A DNA stretch of 64,000 nt from Lamellibrachia columna (taxonomy: Eukaryota; Annelida; Polychaeta; Sabellida; Siboglinidae), in NCBI GenBank assembly GCA_963662155.1, contig OY759261.1, positions 68,961,845 through 69,025,844 on the forward strand, given 5' to 3'. Each line of letters starts with the position of its first letter. Position 1 is the stretch's first letter. The notes below the pieces were generated by a model. It was given only the letters and a program-made list of their open reading frames with translations, did not search any database and was not told the DNA's origin. Shown one piece after another: positions 53,877 through 64,000 of the stretch. Both the position numbers and the translations under genes were made by a program.

Positions 53877-54091
53877 CAATTTATGAAATAGGCTTGATTG
53901 GATTCTGGTCGTTTTACTGAATTTCTATCCATAATCCTTTATTTAAATTGAAACCAAATGCATTGTTTCGGGCCATTGCACCTATAAGAGTGCCCAAAAC
54001 TAACAATTTGCAACTATGAAGAGTATCACCAAGTGTTTTACTGGGGATATGTTCTAAAAGTGCGAAATTCTGGTATAATGTCAGTTTTCGT
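53877..54091. repeat. Right arm of perfect 215-bp inverted repeat
   Basis: Mate of 53233-53447, separated by a 429-bp spacer in which no gene is recognised. Confidence 0.92.
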
Positions 54092-54330
54092 CAGTTTTCT
54101 GTAAATTTGCACTACTGCGCTTTAGGATTTTGAAGAAAAAAAAATTATTTTATAATATAATTATAATTTGTTTTTTCTTCAGAAAAGATTACCCATCGAC
54201 CAAGAATAGACCCCAAACAATATACGCAAGCTGTAACAATGGGCTAGTAGGGTGTTGCTAGGAGGGAAATGGCCAGAAGGATAAATTGTAACCTTTCTAA
54301 CATAGTGAGGCTATAGAAAACGCACACATA

Positions 54331-54735
<405 letters not shown>

Positions 54736-54739
54736 GCAC

Positions 54740-55290
54740 ACTCTGTATTACTCGTCCAAATATTGCTATAGAGTTTGTTTGGAAAGAAAACATTGGTGAA
54801 GCTGAAATGCCTGGAATTAACTAGTCATTGACAGACGAGAAAACTGGAGACGCAGAAACATAACTAACATAACTAACATCCACTTATATTAAGCTGTGCA
54901 GCAAATCAATTTATTCAACAACCCCCACCATCTCACAGGCTTTTGACATGCGTTGGCGATTTACTTAGTACGAACCGCTGTCCTTATATTTATGCTATAG
55001 TGATGCTCAACTTTTATAATGAACTCGATGATAAACGTAAGTAAGTAATTAATGCATCATCACAACCGTGAACGCTAATGGAGACACTTATTTAGTATGA
55101 AACTCTCGTTTTTATTTATAAACCATGACCTTCTCATAAATGTGCAAATATGTATTTGTTACATGGGTAATTGGTTGTGATAATGACCTGTCCATACATT
55201 GTAGTGCATGGTGTGACCCTCATGCTGATACAAACAATATATTGCACTGATACGGACTACTTTCTATATGTGTCTTGGACGAAATTGTGG
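54740..55290. other. No recognised feature
   Basis: AT-rich sequence upstream of the G6 minisatellite. It does not match the 5' blocks of the other modules, so the G6 promoter region is either diverged or replaced. Confidence 0.4.
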
Positions 55291-55296
55291 TAAGTC

Positions 55297-55370
55297 AGTT
55301 GGCAGTGGACGAGTTGGCAGCAGAACGAGTTGACAGTGGAACGAGTTGGCTGTGGCCGAGTTGGTAGTGG
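55297..55370. repeat. Short remnant of the 5' minisatellite, G6 module
   Basis: A few units of the type CAGTGGAACGAGTTGGC, related to the 30-bp satellite before exon 1 in other copies but shorter and diverged. Confidence 0.75.
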
Positions 55371-55745
55371 GGGAGTGGCTAATGCATGTGGGCATTTCCA
55401 CCATAATATGCAACAGAATATAGACAAGTGCATTGACAATTATAAGTGCATAAAATTACTTACGGTTTTTTCCATGGCAAAGTCAGTCAACTATGAGACT
55501 TTAAAGATAACTTTTACCCTGTGCCTTGTGCCAAGTGATGTTGAGTTCGCAACAAATTGTTGAATTGCATAGGTTATAATTTATGTGGAAGTCTCTTCCA
55601 TGTGACAAAAATAAATATTTCAGTATACACCACAATTAAACGTATGACAACGGGGAAAGTTATGTTGTATTATGATTAGAATCACGATTAATCTCCGTCG
55701 ATGTCCTCTTCCAGCACTGGTCAAGAACTCCCGCTGACCTCCAGA

Positions 55746-55827
55746 ATGATACTGGTGCTGGTTGCTTTGGTGACGATATGGGCACACGGAAATGACGTAA
55801 CCGGATTCATAAAAATGTCATCGATAA
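55746..55827 (+). CDS. G6 exon 1 (signal peptide)
   Basis: 82 nt, ending GATAA|GTAAGT in phase 1; the joined codon with exon 2 is AAG. ATG is preceded by the conserved CTCCAGA. Confidence 0.82.
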
Positions 55828-58800
55828 GTAAGTCAACACACACACACGTACGCATGCACCCACGCACACCCGCACGCACACCCGCAAGCAAGCAATAATT
55901 TGGTACCGCAGCAAGTCCTCGTTGAGAGGGTGTAGCTGACAGTCCCGCAGCAACTCTGCAAGGAACACGCGGGAGGGTTTTCCAACTGGTGATAGCGCAC
56001 AGAACACATCAATAAACTCTGCAAGGAACACGCGGGAGGGTTTTCCAACTGGTAATAGCGCACAGAACACATCAATAAACTCTGCAAGGAACACGCGGGA
56101 GGGTTTTCCAACTGGTAATAGCGCACAGAACACATCAATAAACTCTGCAAGGAACACGCGGGAGGGTTTTCAAACTGGTGATAGCGCACAGAACACATCA
56201 ATAAACTCTGCAAGGAACACGCGGGAGGGTTTTCCAACTGGTGATAGCGCACAGAACACATCAATAAACTCTGCAAGGAACACGCGGGAGGGTTTTCAAA
56301 CTGGTGATAGCGCACAGAACACATCAATAAACTCTGCAAGGAACACGCGGGAGGGTTTTCCAACTGGTGATAGCGCACAGAACACATCAATAAACTCTGC
56401 AAGGAACACGCGGGAGGGTTTTCAAACTGGTGAGAGCGCACAGAACACATCAATAAACTCTGCAAGGAACACGCGGGAGGGTTTTCCAACTGGTGATAGC
56501 GCACAGAACACATCAATAAACTCTGCAAGGAACACGCGGGAGGGTTTTCCAACTGGTGATAGCGCACAGAACACATCAATAAACTCTGCAAGGAACACGC
56601 GGGAGGGTTTTCCAACTGGTGATAGCGCACAGAACACATCAATAAACTCTGCAAGGAACACGCGGGAGGGTTTTCCAACTGGTGATAGCGCACAGAACAC
56701 ATCAATAAACTCTGCAAGGAACACGCGGGAGGGTTTTCCAACTGGTGATAGCGCACAGAACACATCAATAAACTCTGCAAGGAACACGCGGGAGGGTTTT
56801 CCAACTGGTGATAGCGCACAGAACACATCAATAAACGATAAAATATAGCGTGACGATACACTCGAACAAGTGAATAGGGCTTACATATTTTTACAAACTT
56901 TATTTACATATGCTATTAAATGTGGATTATATTTATCCATACGTTTGCGTAGCCCACCTTCACACTGTGTTTATTATTTATTTTAAAAACTCATTTGCAT
57001 AAAGCTCCCTGCTCGATTGATTCAGCCCATCGTGAATCAAGTTTGTTGATATTCAAATGTGTAGCATTCACAGTCGGTTTAATACAATAATGCACACTTT
57101 TGTTAAAATCACCAACTTGTCTCGTTAGGTCGTGTAAATTGCCTTATGCTTAAGTTTATGTAGGCGGAGCCACAATTGCACTTTTGTCGCCGAATTTCGT
57201 TTGGCCCAGTCGAAAATAACTTAATAGTTTATCCGATGATTTCATCAAAATTAAATAAAACATTTGCACTAATGAGTCAGCGAGTCGTTGTCGACACCAG
57301 GTAGATTAGATTCGTGTAGGAAATTTAAAACTTGTCCCACTATTCACGTCGAAGATGAATATAAACTGGCGCGCCATATATCGGGAACGTGGAATCGAGA
57401 ATTACATTGGTGGCCATGTTAACGTTTTGTCTGATTATACGAAAACGTGACCATCAAAAATTCAGAATTTTTTTACAGCAACTGCCATCATCTCATTGAC
57501 ATACTTACCTTTTTTTGTCAAGATCAAATACCTGCAGCTCTTTTAAAACGCCCTGACGATGCCCATCAATTTTGACAAAAACAGCAAAGTATTCATGCGC
57601 CCACGTGGCCCATAGCAGAAAAATTACCATAAATCCCTCCGCCTCTTAAACTCTTAAAAAATACATCATTTTACAGCTAATAGCTTCTACAAACAAACCA
57701 GTGAATATGCCTGCTTAATTGCACGTATGTCATATCATATGAATTGTTTAAATTCACATATCGCAATTTAATACGCGCTACATTCGTGTGACAATAAACA
57801 GAAAGATCAACAGTGGTCTTACCCCTACTGCAACTTTCTGTGCCTGTAGAGTCAGTGACCGGTCGATCATCGTGTGGCGACGAACACTTCACCTGCTGCA
57901 GTGGCAAGGTGTACTACCCCCCGCGGGAGATGTGCTGCGTCCCTGGCTGGGGTCAGCCTGGGCAGATCCGTCGCGCCCCCACCAAGGGTTCGCAGTGCTG
58001 TGGTAATACGACGTACGACACCAGGAGGCAGCTCTGTTGCGACGGCGTCGTGAGGAGAAGGTCGTCTGTGACCGCGACGGTATGTCGGTGACAGCGACGG
58101 TATGTCGGTGACCGCGACGGTATGTCGGTGACCGCGACGGTATGTCGGTGACAGCGACGGTATGTCGGTGACAGCGACGTTGCCGTCTTCGTTACGTAGC
58201 TGTCACTGTCACTACCATAATTATTTAGGTTTATATTGGTTTTGGTGAAACATCTCTTCGGGCGACTCATATTGAATTTGGCGGAGCGAAATAAAGAAAT
58301 ACATAGAACACATGTATCGTAATTTGTTATAAACTAGCTGTGGACATAACTAAGAAAAAGTAGTAACTTAGAATAAATTAGGAAGTTTAGTAGCATATTT
58401 AAAAGTTTGTGTCACTCACAGTACATTGACCGAAAATATTGGATTTGACATATTATCGTTAACTTTATCGTCCACGAGTAACACCACATCACTACTGCTG
58501 GTATTACTATTTCTATATCGGTCGCCTTCTGATAATGATAATGAATAATGATAACAACAATTTCACCAGTTTGAAAACCCTCCCGCGTATTCCTTGCAGA
58601 GTTGCTGCGGGACTGTCAGCTACGCCCTCTCAACGAGGACTTGCTGCGGAACCAAATTATACCCGAAGACGTAAGTACAAAGGCGTATTGGGATCATCTC
58701 TCACTTAATTTTGTACACGACCATTGGTGCTATTACCTGCAAGTAGATTAATTAATTGTTTCGGAGTGTCGTGCAGTGTAGTGAGTGTTGTTGAGAACAG

Positions 58801-59394
58801 GAGTAGCGTTAGTTGGCACAGTCCCAGTGTACCTGTGTTCTCTTGGATTAGTCTGTATGAATGATGGAACACAGTGTATGAATCCATCGATTTCCCTGAT
58901 TACTTTGCCATGTGTTAAGGTCGACCACAACGAACACATGTTTCAGTAATAGCAGCAGTTGTAGTAGCATCATCACGATCATCATCATCATCATCATCAG
59001 GGCAGCAGCGGCAGCGGCAGTGACAGTGGCACCATCATCACCACCACCAACAACAACAACAATAACAACAACAACGACAATAACAACAACACCTACACCA
59101 CCGCCACCACCGCCACCACCACCACCACCACCACCATCACGCCTATGTGTTTTGCCTACGTCGTCCGTTCTTTGTAGATACTCCTTCAGTATGGCGTGCT
59201 GCGGCAATAAGATGTTCAGCCACGGCAAGTCGATCTGCTGTCACGGAGTGCTGCACCGCTACACCGCCGACACGAGGTGCTGCTACCGCAAGGCATACAA
59301 CCTTCGGCAGTTCATCTGCTGCCAAGGAGCTCTCCATCGCAAGAGGACGCAGCGGGAGGCATGCTGCGGACGGGAGCTGTGTCGGCGCTACTGA
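55746..59394 (+). CDS. G6, intact secreted galaxin-like di-cysteine protein (199 aa, four exons)
   Basis: Exons are 55746-55827, 57850-58079, 58600-58670 and 59178-59394. Introns are GT/AG with phases 1, 0 and 2; the joined length is 600 nt, ending in TGA. The first residues MILVLVALVTIWAHGND form a signal peptide. Eleven CC pairs follow: four in exon 2 (FTCCSG, MCCVPG, QCCGNT, LCCDG), two in exon 3 (SCCGT, TCCGT) and five in exon 4, ending CCGRELCRRY. The regular spacing is that of galaxins, secreted cysteine-rich matrix proteins. Exon 1 uses a donor (ATAA|GTAAGT) downstream of the site equivalent to that of G1-G3, so the N-terminal linker differs. Intron 1 contains an antisense exon 3 and a 63-bp array. 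The exon 2 donor is repeated in tandem. AATAAA candidates lie at 59748 and 59906. Expression is not proven. Confidence 0.88.
55893..55955 (-). pseudogene. Antisense galaxin exon 3 inside G6 intron 1
   Basis: The minus strand reads SCCGTVSYTLSTRTCCGTKL after an intact CTTGCAG acceptor. It loses the end of the exon, so no donor remains. It seeds the adjacent 63-bp array and is evidence of an inverted module fragment at this site. Confidence 0.87.
55955..56836. repeat. 63-bp tandem array, about 14 units
   Basis: Each unit holds CTCTGCAAGGAACACGCGGG then AGGGTTTTCCAACTGGTGAT and AGCGCACAGAACACATCAAT. The first part is the antisense of galaxin intron 2/exon 3 acceptor sequence. Units differ by few substitutions (CCAACTGG or CAAACTGG, GATAGC, GAGAGC or AATAGC). 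Minus-strand frames of up to 342 codons are satellite artefacts because 63 is divisible by 3. Confidence 0.95.
56837..57849 (+). other. Remainder of G6 intron 1
   Basis: 56837-57120 matches 43041-43330 in G4. 57120-57849 is single-copy in this window. No gene is recognised. Confidence 0.6.
57850..58079 (+). CDS. G6 exon 2 (four CC repeats)
   Basis: 230 nt, two codons shorter than in G1-G3 at its 5' end. The acceptor TTTCTGTGCCTGTAG has a better pyrimidine tract than the other copies. The donor is ACG|GTATGT. Confidence 0.9.
58080..58179. repeat. 20-bp tandem repeat at the G6 exon 2 donor, five units
   Basis: GTATGTCGGTGACAGCGACG (or CCGCGACG) repeats at 58080, 58100, 58120, 58140 and 58160. 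Every unit recreates the GCGACG|GTATGT splice donor. Confidence 0.95.
58600..58670 (+). CDS. G6 exon 3 (two CC repeats)
   Basis: 71 nt encoding SCCGTVSYALSTRTCCGTKL plus YPK, between TTCCTTGCAG and GTAAGT. Confidence 0.9.
58970..59140. repeat. (CAT)n, (CAA)n, (CCA)n triplets in G6 intron 3
   Basis: Degenerate triplet tract ending 40 bp before the exon 4 acceptor, as in G1, G3 and G4, but short. Confidence 0.93.
59178..59394 (+). CDS. G6 exon 4 (five CC repeats and stop)
   Basis: 217 nt after TTCTTTGTAG. It begins YSFSMACCGNKMFSHGKSIC, the KMFSHGK subtype shared with G1. Confidence 0.92.
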
Positions 59395-60340
59395 ACTGTC
59401 TGCTACAAGCAGGAATGACGCAACACACACAATGACGTAATAATTACTTGGATAGTCGAGAACGATCAGTTATGCTGGTAAAATGTTCATTACATTTGAT
59501 TGAACTAACATTTTGTATAATACAGGATACCAACAGACAGTCATAGAATATAACGTAACAATGCAGTTGACGACAATCAGCTGAAATTGAGTCTTAATAT
59601 TTATGAAAACAAATTGTAAGTGGACGGGAATTTGTGGGGGTTTCTGAGCTCCATATAAGCCTATCTCTGGCAACAGTTCCCGAAATTACGTTAGTAATGT
59701 ATCGTTAACTTACTGTATTTTAATGATACATCAACCCAATCATTTGTAATAAAATAACGCCATGTATATTGCGACTGGATCTGACAAATAAATATTGTAG
59801 AAAGTAAATTCCTTAGCTAGTATCAATCGTAGACTGCAGGAATTGTCTTAGTTAACGTATTATTTTATAATCATGTTTGTATTTGATTTATTTGAATTTA
59901 ATGGAAATAAATGTTGCATTGAAGTTCGTGTAATAATTGTTCGTTACACTTTGTTGACAAAGAATATGACCTTTTCTGAAGACTGTAAGCTGACTGCACT
60001 AGTTCGTAAATTGGTACTGAAATAATGTCCAGGTGAAAATAAAGTTATGTTTCCCATGCTTCTGTGGTCAATATTAGGTACTATTAAATAATAATAATAC
60101 TTATTATTATTAATATTATTATTATTTTAACTCAGCCAGATATATATAGTTTGAAAGCAGACAGGACACACGGTGTCTTATCTCATATATTTCCAATTTC
60201 TTTCCTTATGCATCAGCTAGGCGATGTGGTAATGAAAAAGAAAAAGGCGTTTGCCCTGGAGTTTTCAGACGTAGGTAACACTAGGCTAAAAATGATTGTC
60301 ATTTGCCCAGCAGTTTTTTTTTTTTAACAGTAGCGGTGCG
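59395..60340 (+). other. G6 3' flank with candidate poly(A) signals
   Basis: AATAAA occurs at 59748-59753 and 59906-59911. The flank continues as in G1 and G4 to the GGAGTTTTCAGACGTAGGTA stretch near 60260. Confidence 0.55.
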
Positions 60341-60361
60341 TGCGTGCATGCGAGTATGGGA

Positions 60362-60488
60362 CTGAGTGAGTGAGTGAGTGAGTGAGTGGGTGGGTGAGTG
60401 GGTGGGAGGGTGGGTGGGTGGGTGGGTGAGTGGGTGGGTGGGTGGGTGGGTGGGTGGGTGAATGAGTGAATGAGTGATTGAGTTAGTG

Positions 60489-60529
<41 letters not shown>

Positions 60530-60560
60530 GTTAGTTAGTACGTGAGTGAGTGAGTGAGTG

Positions 60561-60643
<83 letters not shown>

Positions 60644-60735
60644 ACGTGAGTGAGTGAGTGAGTGAGTGAGTGAGTGAGAGAGAGAGTGAGTGAGTGAGTG
60701 AGTGAGTGAGTGAGTGAGTGAGTGAGTGAGTGAGT
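60362..60735. repeat. (GAGT)n, (GGGT)n, (TTAG)n tetramer tract
   Basis: Tetramers change from GAGT to GGGT to TTAG (60482-60640) and back to GAGT. The TTAG stretch is not a telomere repeat. Confidence 0.97.
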
Positions 60736-60774
60736 GAAAGCGAGGCGAATTAACTTAGTTTAGAGCAACAACAA

Positions 60775-61075
60775 AAACAACATCTATTTGGTATTTGAAT
60801 ATTGTATATTTAGCCCTAATACATTAAATAATTCCGTATTATACAACCAGGTCGCTTAGTATACAGGCTTAGTCACAACACGTCAACATCTAGATCTTCC
60901 GAGTACTTCCTTGATGCCTGTCTTCCTTCAGCGGTACAACGTGCGAACGTGAAGACATTATATGACGGTGTATTGGCTGAGGCCCGACACACGTGTCATA
61001 AAAGTCAGGTTAGGGGAAGTGGTGATTCCGGCAGAGCCGATTTATACAGTTCGGTAGGTAATTGTGTCTGTATTT
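60775..61075 (+). promoter_or_regulatory. Galaxin module 5' block (G7)
   Basis: The most complete plus-strand 5' block. It ends with CGATTTATACAGTTCGGTAG followed by GTAATTG, a possible donor after a noncoding exon. Probably the promoter region of the module. Confidence 0.42.
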
Positions 61076-61240
61076 ATGAATGCCTACACACTCACGTCAT
61101 CACCTTCTTTCGGTCGTGTTACTCCCGTTCTTCTGGCGATTCTTTTAGGAATAGCTGCGTCCATTGTTACGTCTGTTACTGTTACGTCGTCCGACGGTTC
61201 GCCCCACACTAAGTCTCCGATCAAACTAACGACCACACAG
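61076..61240 (+). CDS. Candidate alternative 5' coding exon of the module
   Basis: An open frame from ATG runs 55 codons and ends CACAG|GTAAGA in phase 0. It holds a hydrophobic stretch VTPVLLAILLGIAASIVTSV (about residues 17-36) that could be a signal anchor. The phase does not match galaxin exon 2 (which needs phase 1). A degraded copy with the same exon border exists at 40057-40302. It may be part of a separate transcript or chance; low confidence as a real exon. Confidence 0.3.
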
Positions 61241-61314
61241 GTAAGACAATCGTAGTCGCACACATTCCATTTTGAGCTACAACAATTTTTTTAATAGGTG
61301 TGAATAGACAATGG

Positions 61315-61710
61315 ACCCTTTGACAGTGGACGATTTGGTAGTCGACATGTTGGCAGTGAACTAGTTGACAGAGGACCCGTTTGACAGTGAACGAGTTGAC
61401 AGTGGTTCACTTGACAGTGAACGAGTTGACGGTGGTCCTTTTGACAATGAACGAGATGACTTTGGCTCCTTTAACAGTGAATGATTTTACGGTGGACCCT
61501 TTGACAGTGAACGATTTGACGGTGGATCCTTTAAAAGTGAATGATTTGACAGTCGACCATCTGACAGTGAATGCGTTGACAGTGGACCATTTGACAGTAA
61601 ACGAGTGGGCGGTGGACCCATTGACTGTGAACGAGTTGACAGTGGCCCATTGGACAGTTAACGAGTTGACTGCGGAACCTTTGACAGTGAACAAGGTGAC
61701 AGTGGGCCGA
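61315..61710. repeat. 30-bp minisatellite, G7 module
   Basis: About 13 units of the complementary form (TTGACAGTGAACGAGTTGAC), 100 bp 5' of exon 1. Confidence 0.93.
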
Positions 61711-61813
61711 AGTGTCCAGTCACTCTGTGATTGCACGGTACACATTGCATTATGATTAATCACTGTCGACGTCCATTTCTAGCACTGACCAATAACTACC
61801 GCTGACCACCAGG

Positions 61814-62619
61814 ATGATGCTAGTGTTGGTTCAAATGATCGAAATAATTTACTTTAGTCGTTAGATCTGGTAAGGCTCAAACTAGTGGATGTCCAAAATA
61901 GTAAACACTGTGCGGGTCCAGGCCGATTATGGGCGTGACGTACATCCTCTCGCCGATCACGTGACAAAGTTGCGAAATGTCACCAATGGTGCTATTCGTG
62001 AGTTTTCAGCGTTTCTATTTTTACTTCCATTAATATTTGACCAAACATTAAGTCATTTAATAATTTGTCAGGTGATTTAACAGAAACTACTTACAAAAGT
62101 TGCACACATTAGCTAGCATGTCGCAGTGGATACGAGGTAGTTTTGGTTTTTCGCAAAATGAATTTGAAATGAAAAAAAACTTTAAACTTACAGATGTGTG
62201 TGCATGTATGCGTGCGTGTGTGCATGTATGCGTTCGTGCGTGTGTGCATGTATGCATATATGTAGTTCGCATTCGCGCATAAAACGATTATAAAATATAA
62301 TCACATCGAAGTAACAATAAACTTCCACGCCACCTAGCGAGTATACCCCGTCCTCACTGCGATGCGACTACCTGTGTCTGTAGAGTCGGACAACTTAAGC
62401 GGTCGACCATCGTGCGACGAGGAACACCTCACCTGCTGCAGTGGCAAGGTGTACTACCCCCCGCGGGAGATGTGCTGCGTCCCTGGCTGGGGTCAGCCTG
62501 GGCAGATCCGTCACGCCCCCACCAAGGGTTCGCAGTGCTGTGGTAATACGACGTACGACACCAGGAGGCAGCTCTGTTGCGACGGCGTCGTGGGGGGAAG
62601 GTTGTCTGCGACCGCGACG
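61814..62619 (+). pseudogene. G7, galaxin-like copy with truncated exon 1
   Basis: Exon 1 starts ATGATGCTAGTGTTGGTT at 61814. It then runs into intron 1 sequence (CAAATGATCGAAATA) through a deletion with GTT at both edges. The frame stops at TAG after 16 codons and the donor is lost. Exon 2 (62384-62619, 236 nt) is open with four CC pairs (LTCCSG, MCCVPG, QCCGNT, LCCDG) and intact splice sites. No exon 3 or 4 follows before the window ends: after intron 2 begins, the sequence turns into a minisatellite and then unrelated DNA. It is a pseudogene unless exons lie beyond 64000. Confidence 0.82.
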
Positions 62620-62754
62620 GTATGTCGCTGTTCTTGCCACCGTAGTCGTCGTCAACATGTTTAATTAATTTTCGTTGTTGTCGTCGTCACCATAATCATC
62701 TCCGATCATCGCTATTGTATGAACTGCAACAGCAGCAACAGCAGCGGACCCCCA

Positions 62755-63222
62755 CGCACTCCCCTTTGTTGCATGACCGCACCCACCCACACCCTTTTCA
62801 TGCAAGACCGAGCATACCCATTCCGCTTTGCTGCATGACCGCGCCCACCCATTCCTTTTGCTGCCTGACCGCGCCCACACACGCTCCCCTTTTCTGCTTG
62901 ACCGCGCTCACCCACTCCCCTTTGCTGCAGGACCGCGCCCACCCACTCCCATTTACTACATGACCGCGCCCACCCACTCCCTTTGCTGCATGACCGCGCC
63001 CACCCACTCCACTTTGCTGCAGGACCGCGCTCACCCACTCCCCTTTGCTGCGTGATCGCGCCCACCCACTCCCCTTTGCTGCAGGACCGCGCCCACCCAC
63101 TCCCTTTGCTGCATGACCGCGCCCACCCACACCCCTTTGCTGCAGGATCGCGCCCACCCACTCTCCTTTGCTGCCGGACCGCGCCCACTCACTCTTCTTT
63201 GCTGCATGATCCGCGCCCACCA
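62755..63222. repeat. 30-31-bp minisatellite, about 15 units
   Basis: Units of CCCTTTGCTGCATGACCGCG plus CCCACCCACT. The same family begins the satellite in G5 intron 2 (47250-47365). It lies at the start of the expected G7 intron 2. Confidence 0.93.
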
Positions 63223-63239
63223 TTTCTTGTGAGAAAGTT

Positions 63240-64000
63240 GAGTTGATCTACAAACGTGTATGTAAATCCGGTAGGTCCCCCAGAGGGCGCCACATGATGC
63301 AGACAAATCACTTGGTGGAGCCAAGCTGAACCAAAATATAGCGAAAAGGCTAACTCAGGGGCATTTTACCCGACTCTACCCTCAAATATGTATAAACTGA
63401 ATGGTGTTTGGTAAAATAAATTACTGGACTGGCGTGAGCGAAGAAATTAATTCACCTTTGTCATAAAATATGCAGATACTTGAGCGATTTTCATGTCTGT
63501 GAGAAACTGTTACTGCGAGCAGTGTTTCTACTTACACAGTTGACCAACTCCTTGAAAATGTCACAGCTGGACAGCCGAAGTTGTTGAGTTTAGCCATTGA
63601 TACAAGCAAGCATTCCCCCATAAGCGCACTTTGTCTTAAGTGTACGACTGGTCTCCTTGAATTACTCTTTCTTTCTAGAGTGCCTTCTTAAAGACGTATG
63701 TTTTTGTATATCTTTGTACAAGAGCTATACTTGTATGTGCAATATTCCCGGTCTACATTTAGGGAGCGAAGTCCATCTTTACATACGCAATGACATTGAC
63801 CTGTGTGCGTCTCGTCCGCGTCCCGCCTGCGTCCTGTCCGTGTCATGTCCGTGTCAGGTCTGTGTCACACTGAGTACATGTCTCCAAAATATCAATAATT
63901 GAAGGGATTTGATCAAAGAGTGCTCGGTCAGCAGTGTAACTCCGAGAGATGGCTGCGTTGTTTCGGCGTCCTGTACGCGCGGGCTCGCGACCAAGCCTGT
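63240..64000. other. No recognised feature
   Basis: Single-copy sequence with no gene, exon or element that I can support. A GTCCGTGTCATGTCCGTGTC short repeat lies near 63825-63865. Confidence 0.4.

Noticed and set aside
55833..56861. 342-codon minus-strand open frame with a 21-residue repeat (…CSVRYHQLENPPACSLQS…)
   Set aside because: It is the translation of the 63-bp satellite in G6 intron 1. The unit length is divisible by 3, so several frames stay open. No start context or conservation is seen.
60482..60640. TTAG repeat as an interstitial telomere
   Set aside because: The unit is the tetramer TTAG, not TTAGGG or TTAGG. It grades into GAGT and GGGT tetramers, as expected for a slipping microsatellite.
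62715..63324. Pro/His- or Gly/Ala-rich coding frames
   Set aside because: They are translations of the 30-31-bp minisatellite in G7 intron 2.
63657..63902. 81-codon plus-strand frame near the window end
   Set aside because: No domain, signal peptide or similarity recognised. Its length is expected by chance in such DNA.

Overview
The window is metazoan nuclear DNA. It has spliced genes with phase-matched GT/AG introns, several clades of non-LTR retrotransposon, a hAT DNA transposon, and very long micro- and minisatellites. I see no bacterial, organellar or viral gene layout and no tRNA or rRNA. The only host genes I recognise are small secreted di-cysteine-repeat proteins of the galaxin type. 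Galaxins are best known from stony corals and squid and also occur in other invertebrates. A marine invertebrate is therefore likely, but the species cannot be fixed from the sequence.

The backbone is a cluster of at least seven galaxin-like gene copies, called G1 to G7 here. G1 (12079-9483), G2 (27525-19666) and G3 (39392-37253) lie on the minus strand. G4 (43536-44448), G5 (47041-48122), G6 (55746-59394) and G7 (61814-62619) lie on the plus strand, so the array switches polarity near 40.6-42.8 kb. Each copy derives from one module: a 5' block, a 30-bp minisatellite, exon 1 (signal peptide, ends in phase 1), exon 2 (four CC pairs), exon 3 (two CC pairs, ends in phase 2), an (ACC)n tract, exon 4 (five CC pairs and the stop), and a conserved 3' flank. 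Only G3 (187 aa) and G6 (199 aa) are intact from start to stop. G1 has a frameshifted exon 1. G2 has two nonsense codons and no exon 4. G4, G5 and G7 are truncated.

The rest is mostly mobile and satellite DNA. An RTE-like element with an 11-bp target duplication sits at 1327-4559. CR1-like copies occur at 7.5-8.8, 12.8-15.6, 19.1-19.6, 21.7-25.4, 35.2-35.8 and 40.6-42.6 kb; the copy at 22.7-25.4 kb keeps an open 787-codon frame. A hAT element (20962-27111) with an exact 8-bp target duplication lies in intron 1 of G2 and has itself been invaded by CR1. A 3-4 kb block is present three times (0-5.6, 31.2-34.6 and 48.8-52.4 kb). It carries relics of a reverse transcriptase and of an uncharacterised metazoan protein family. 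Degenerate L2-like pieces, a THAP-domain relic, a perfect 215-bp inverted repeat and many satellites fill the remainder.

Read together, the locus is a fast-evolving tandem and inverted gene family with two survivors, one per strand, among pseudogenes. Exon and repeat structures change by slippage and recombination between the repeated TGCTGCGG di-cysteine motifs and the intronic satellites.
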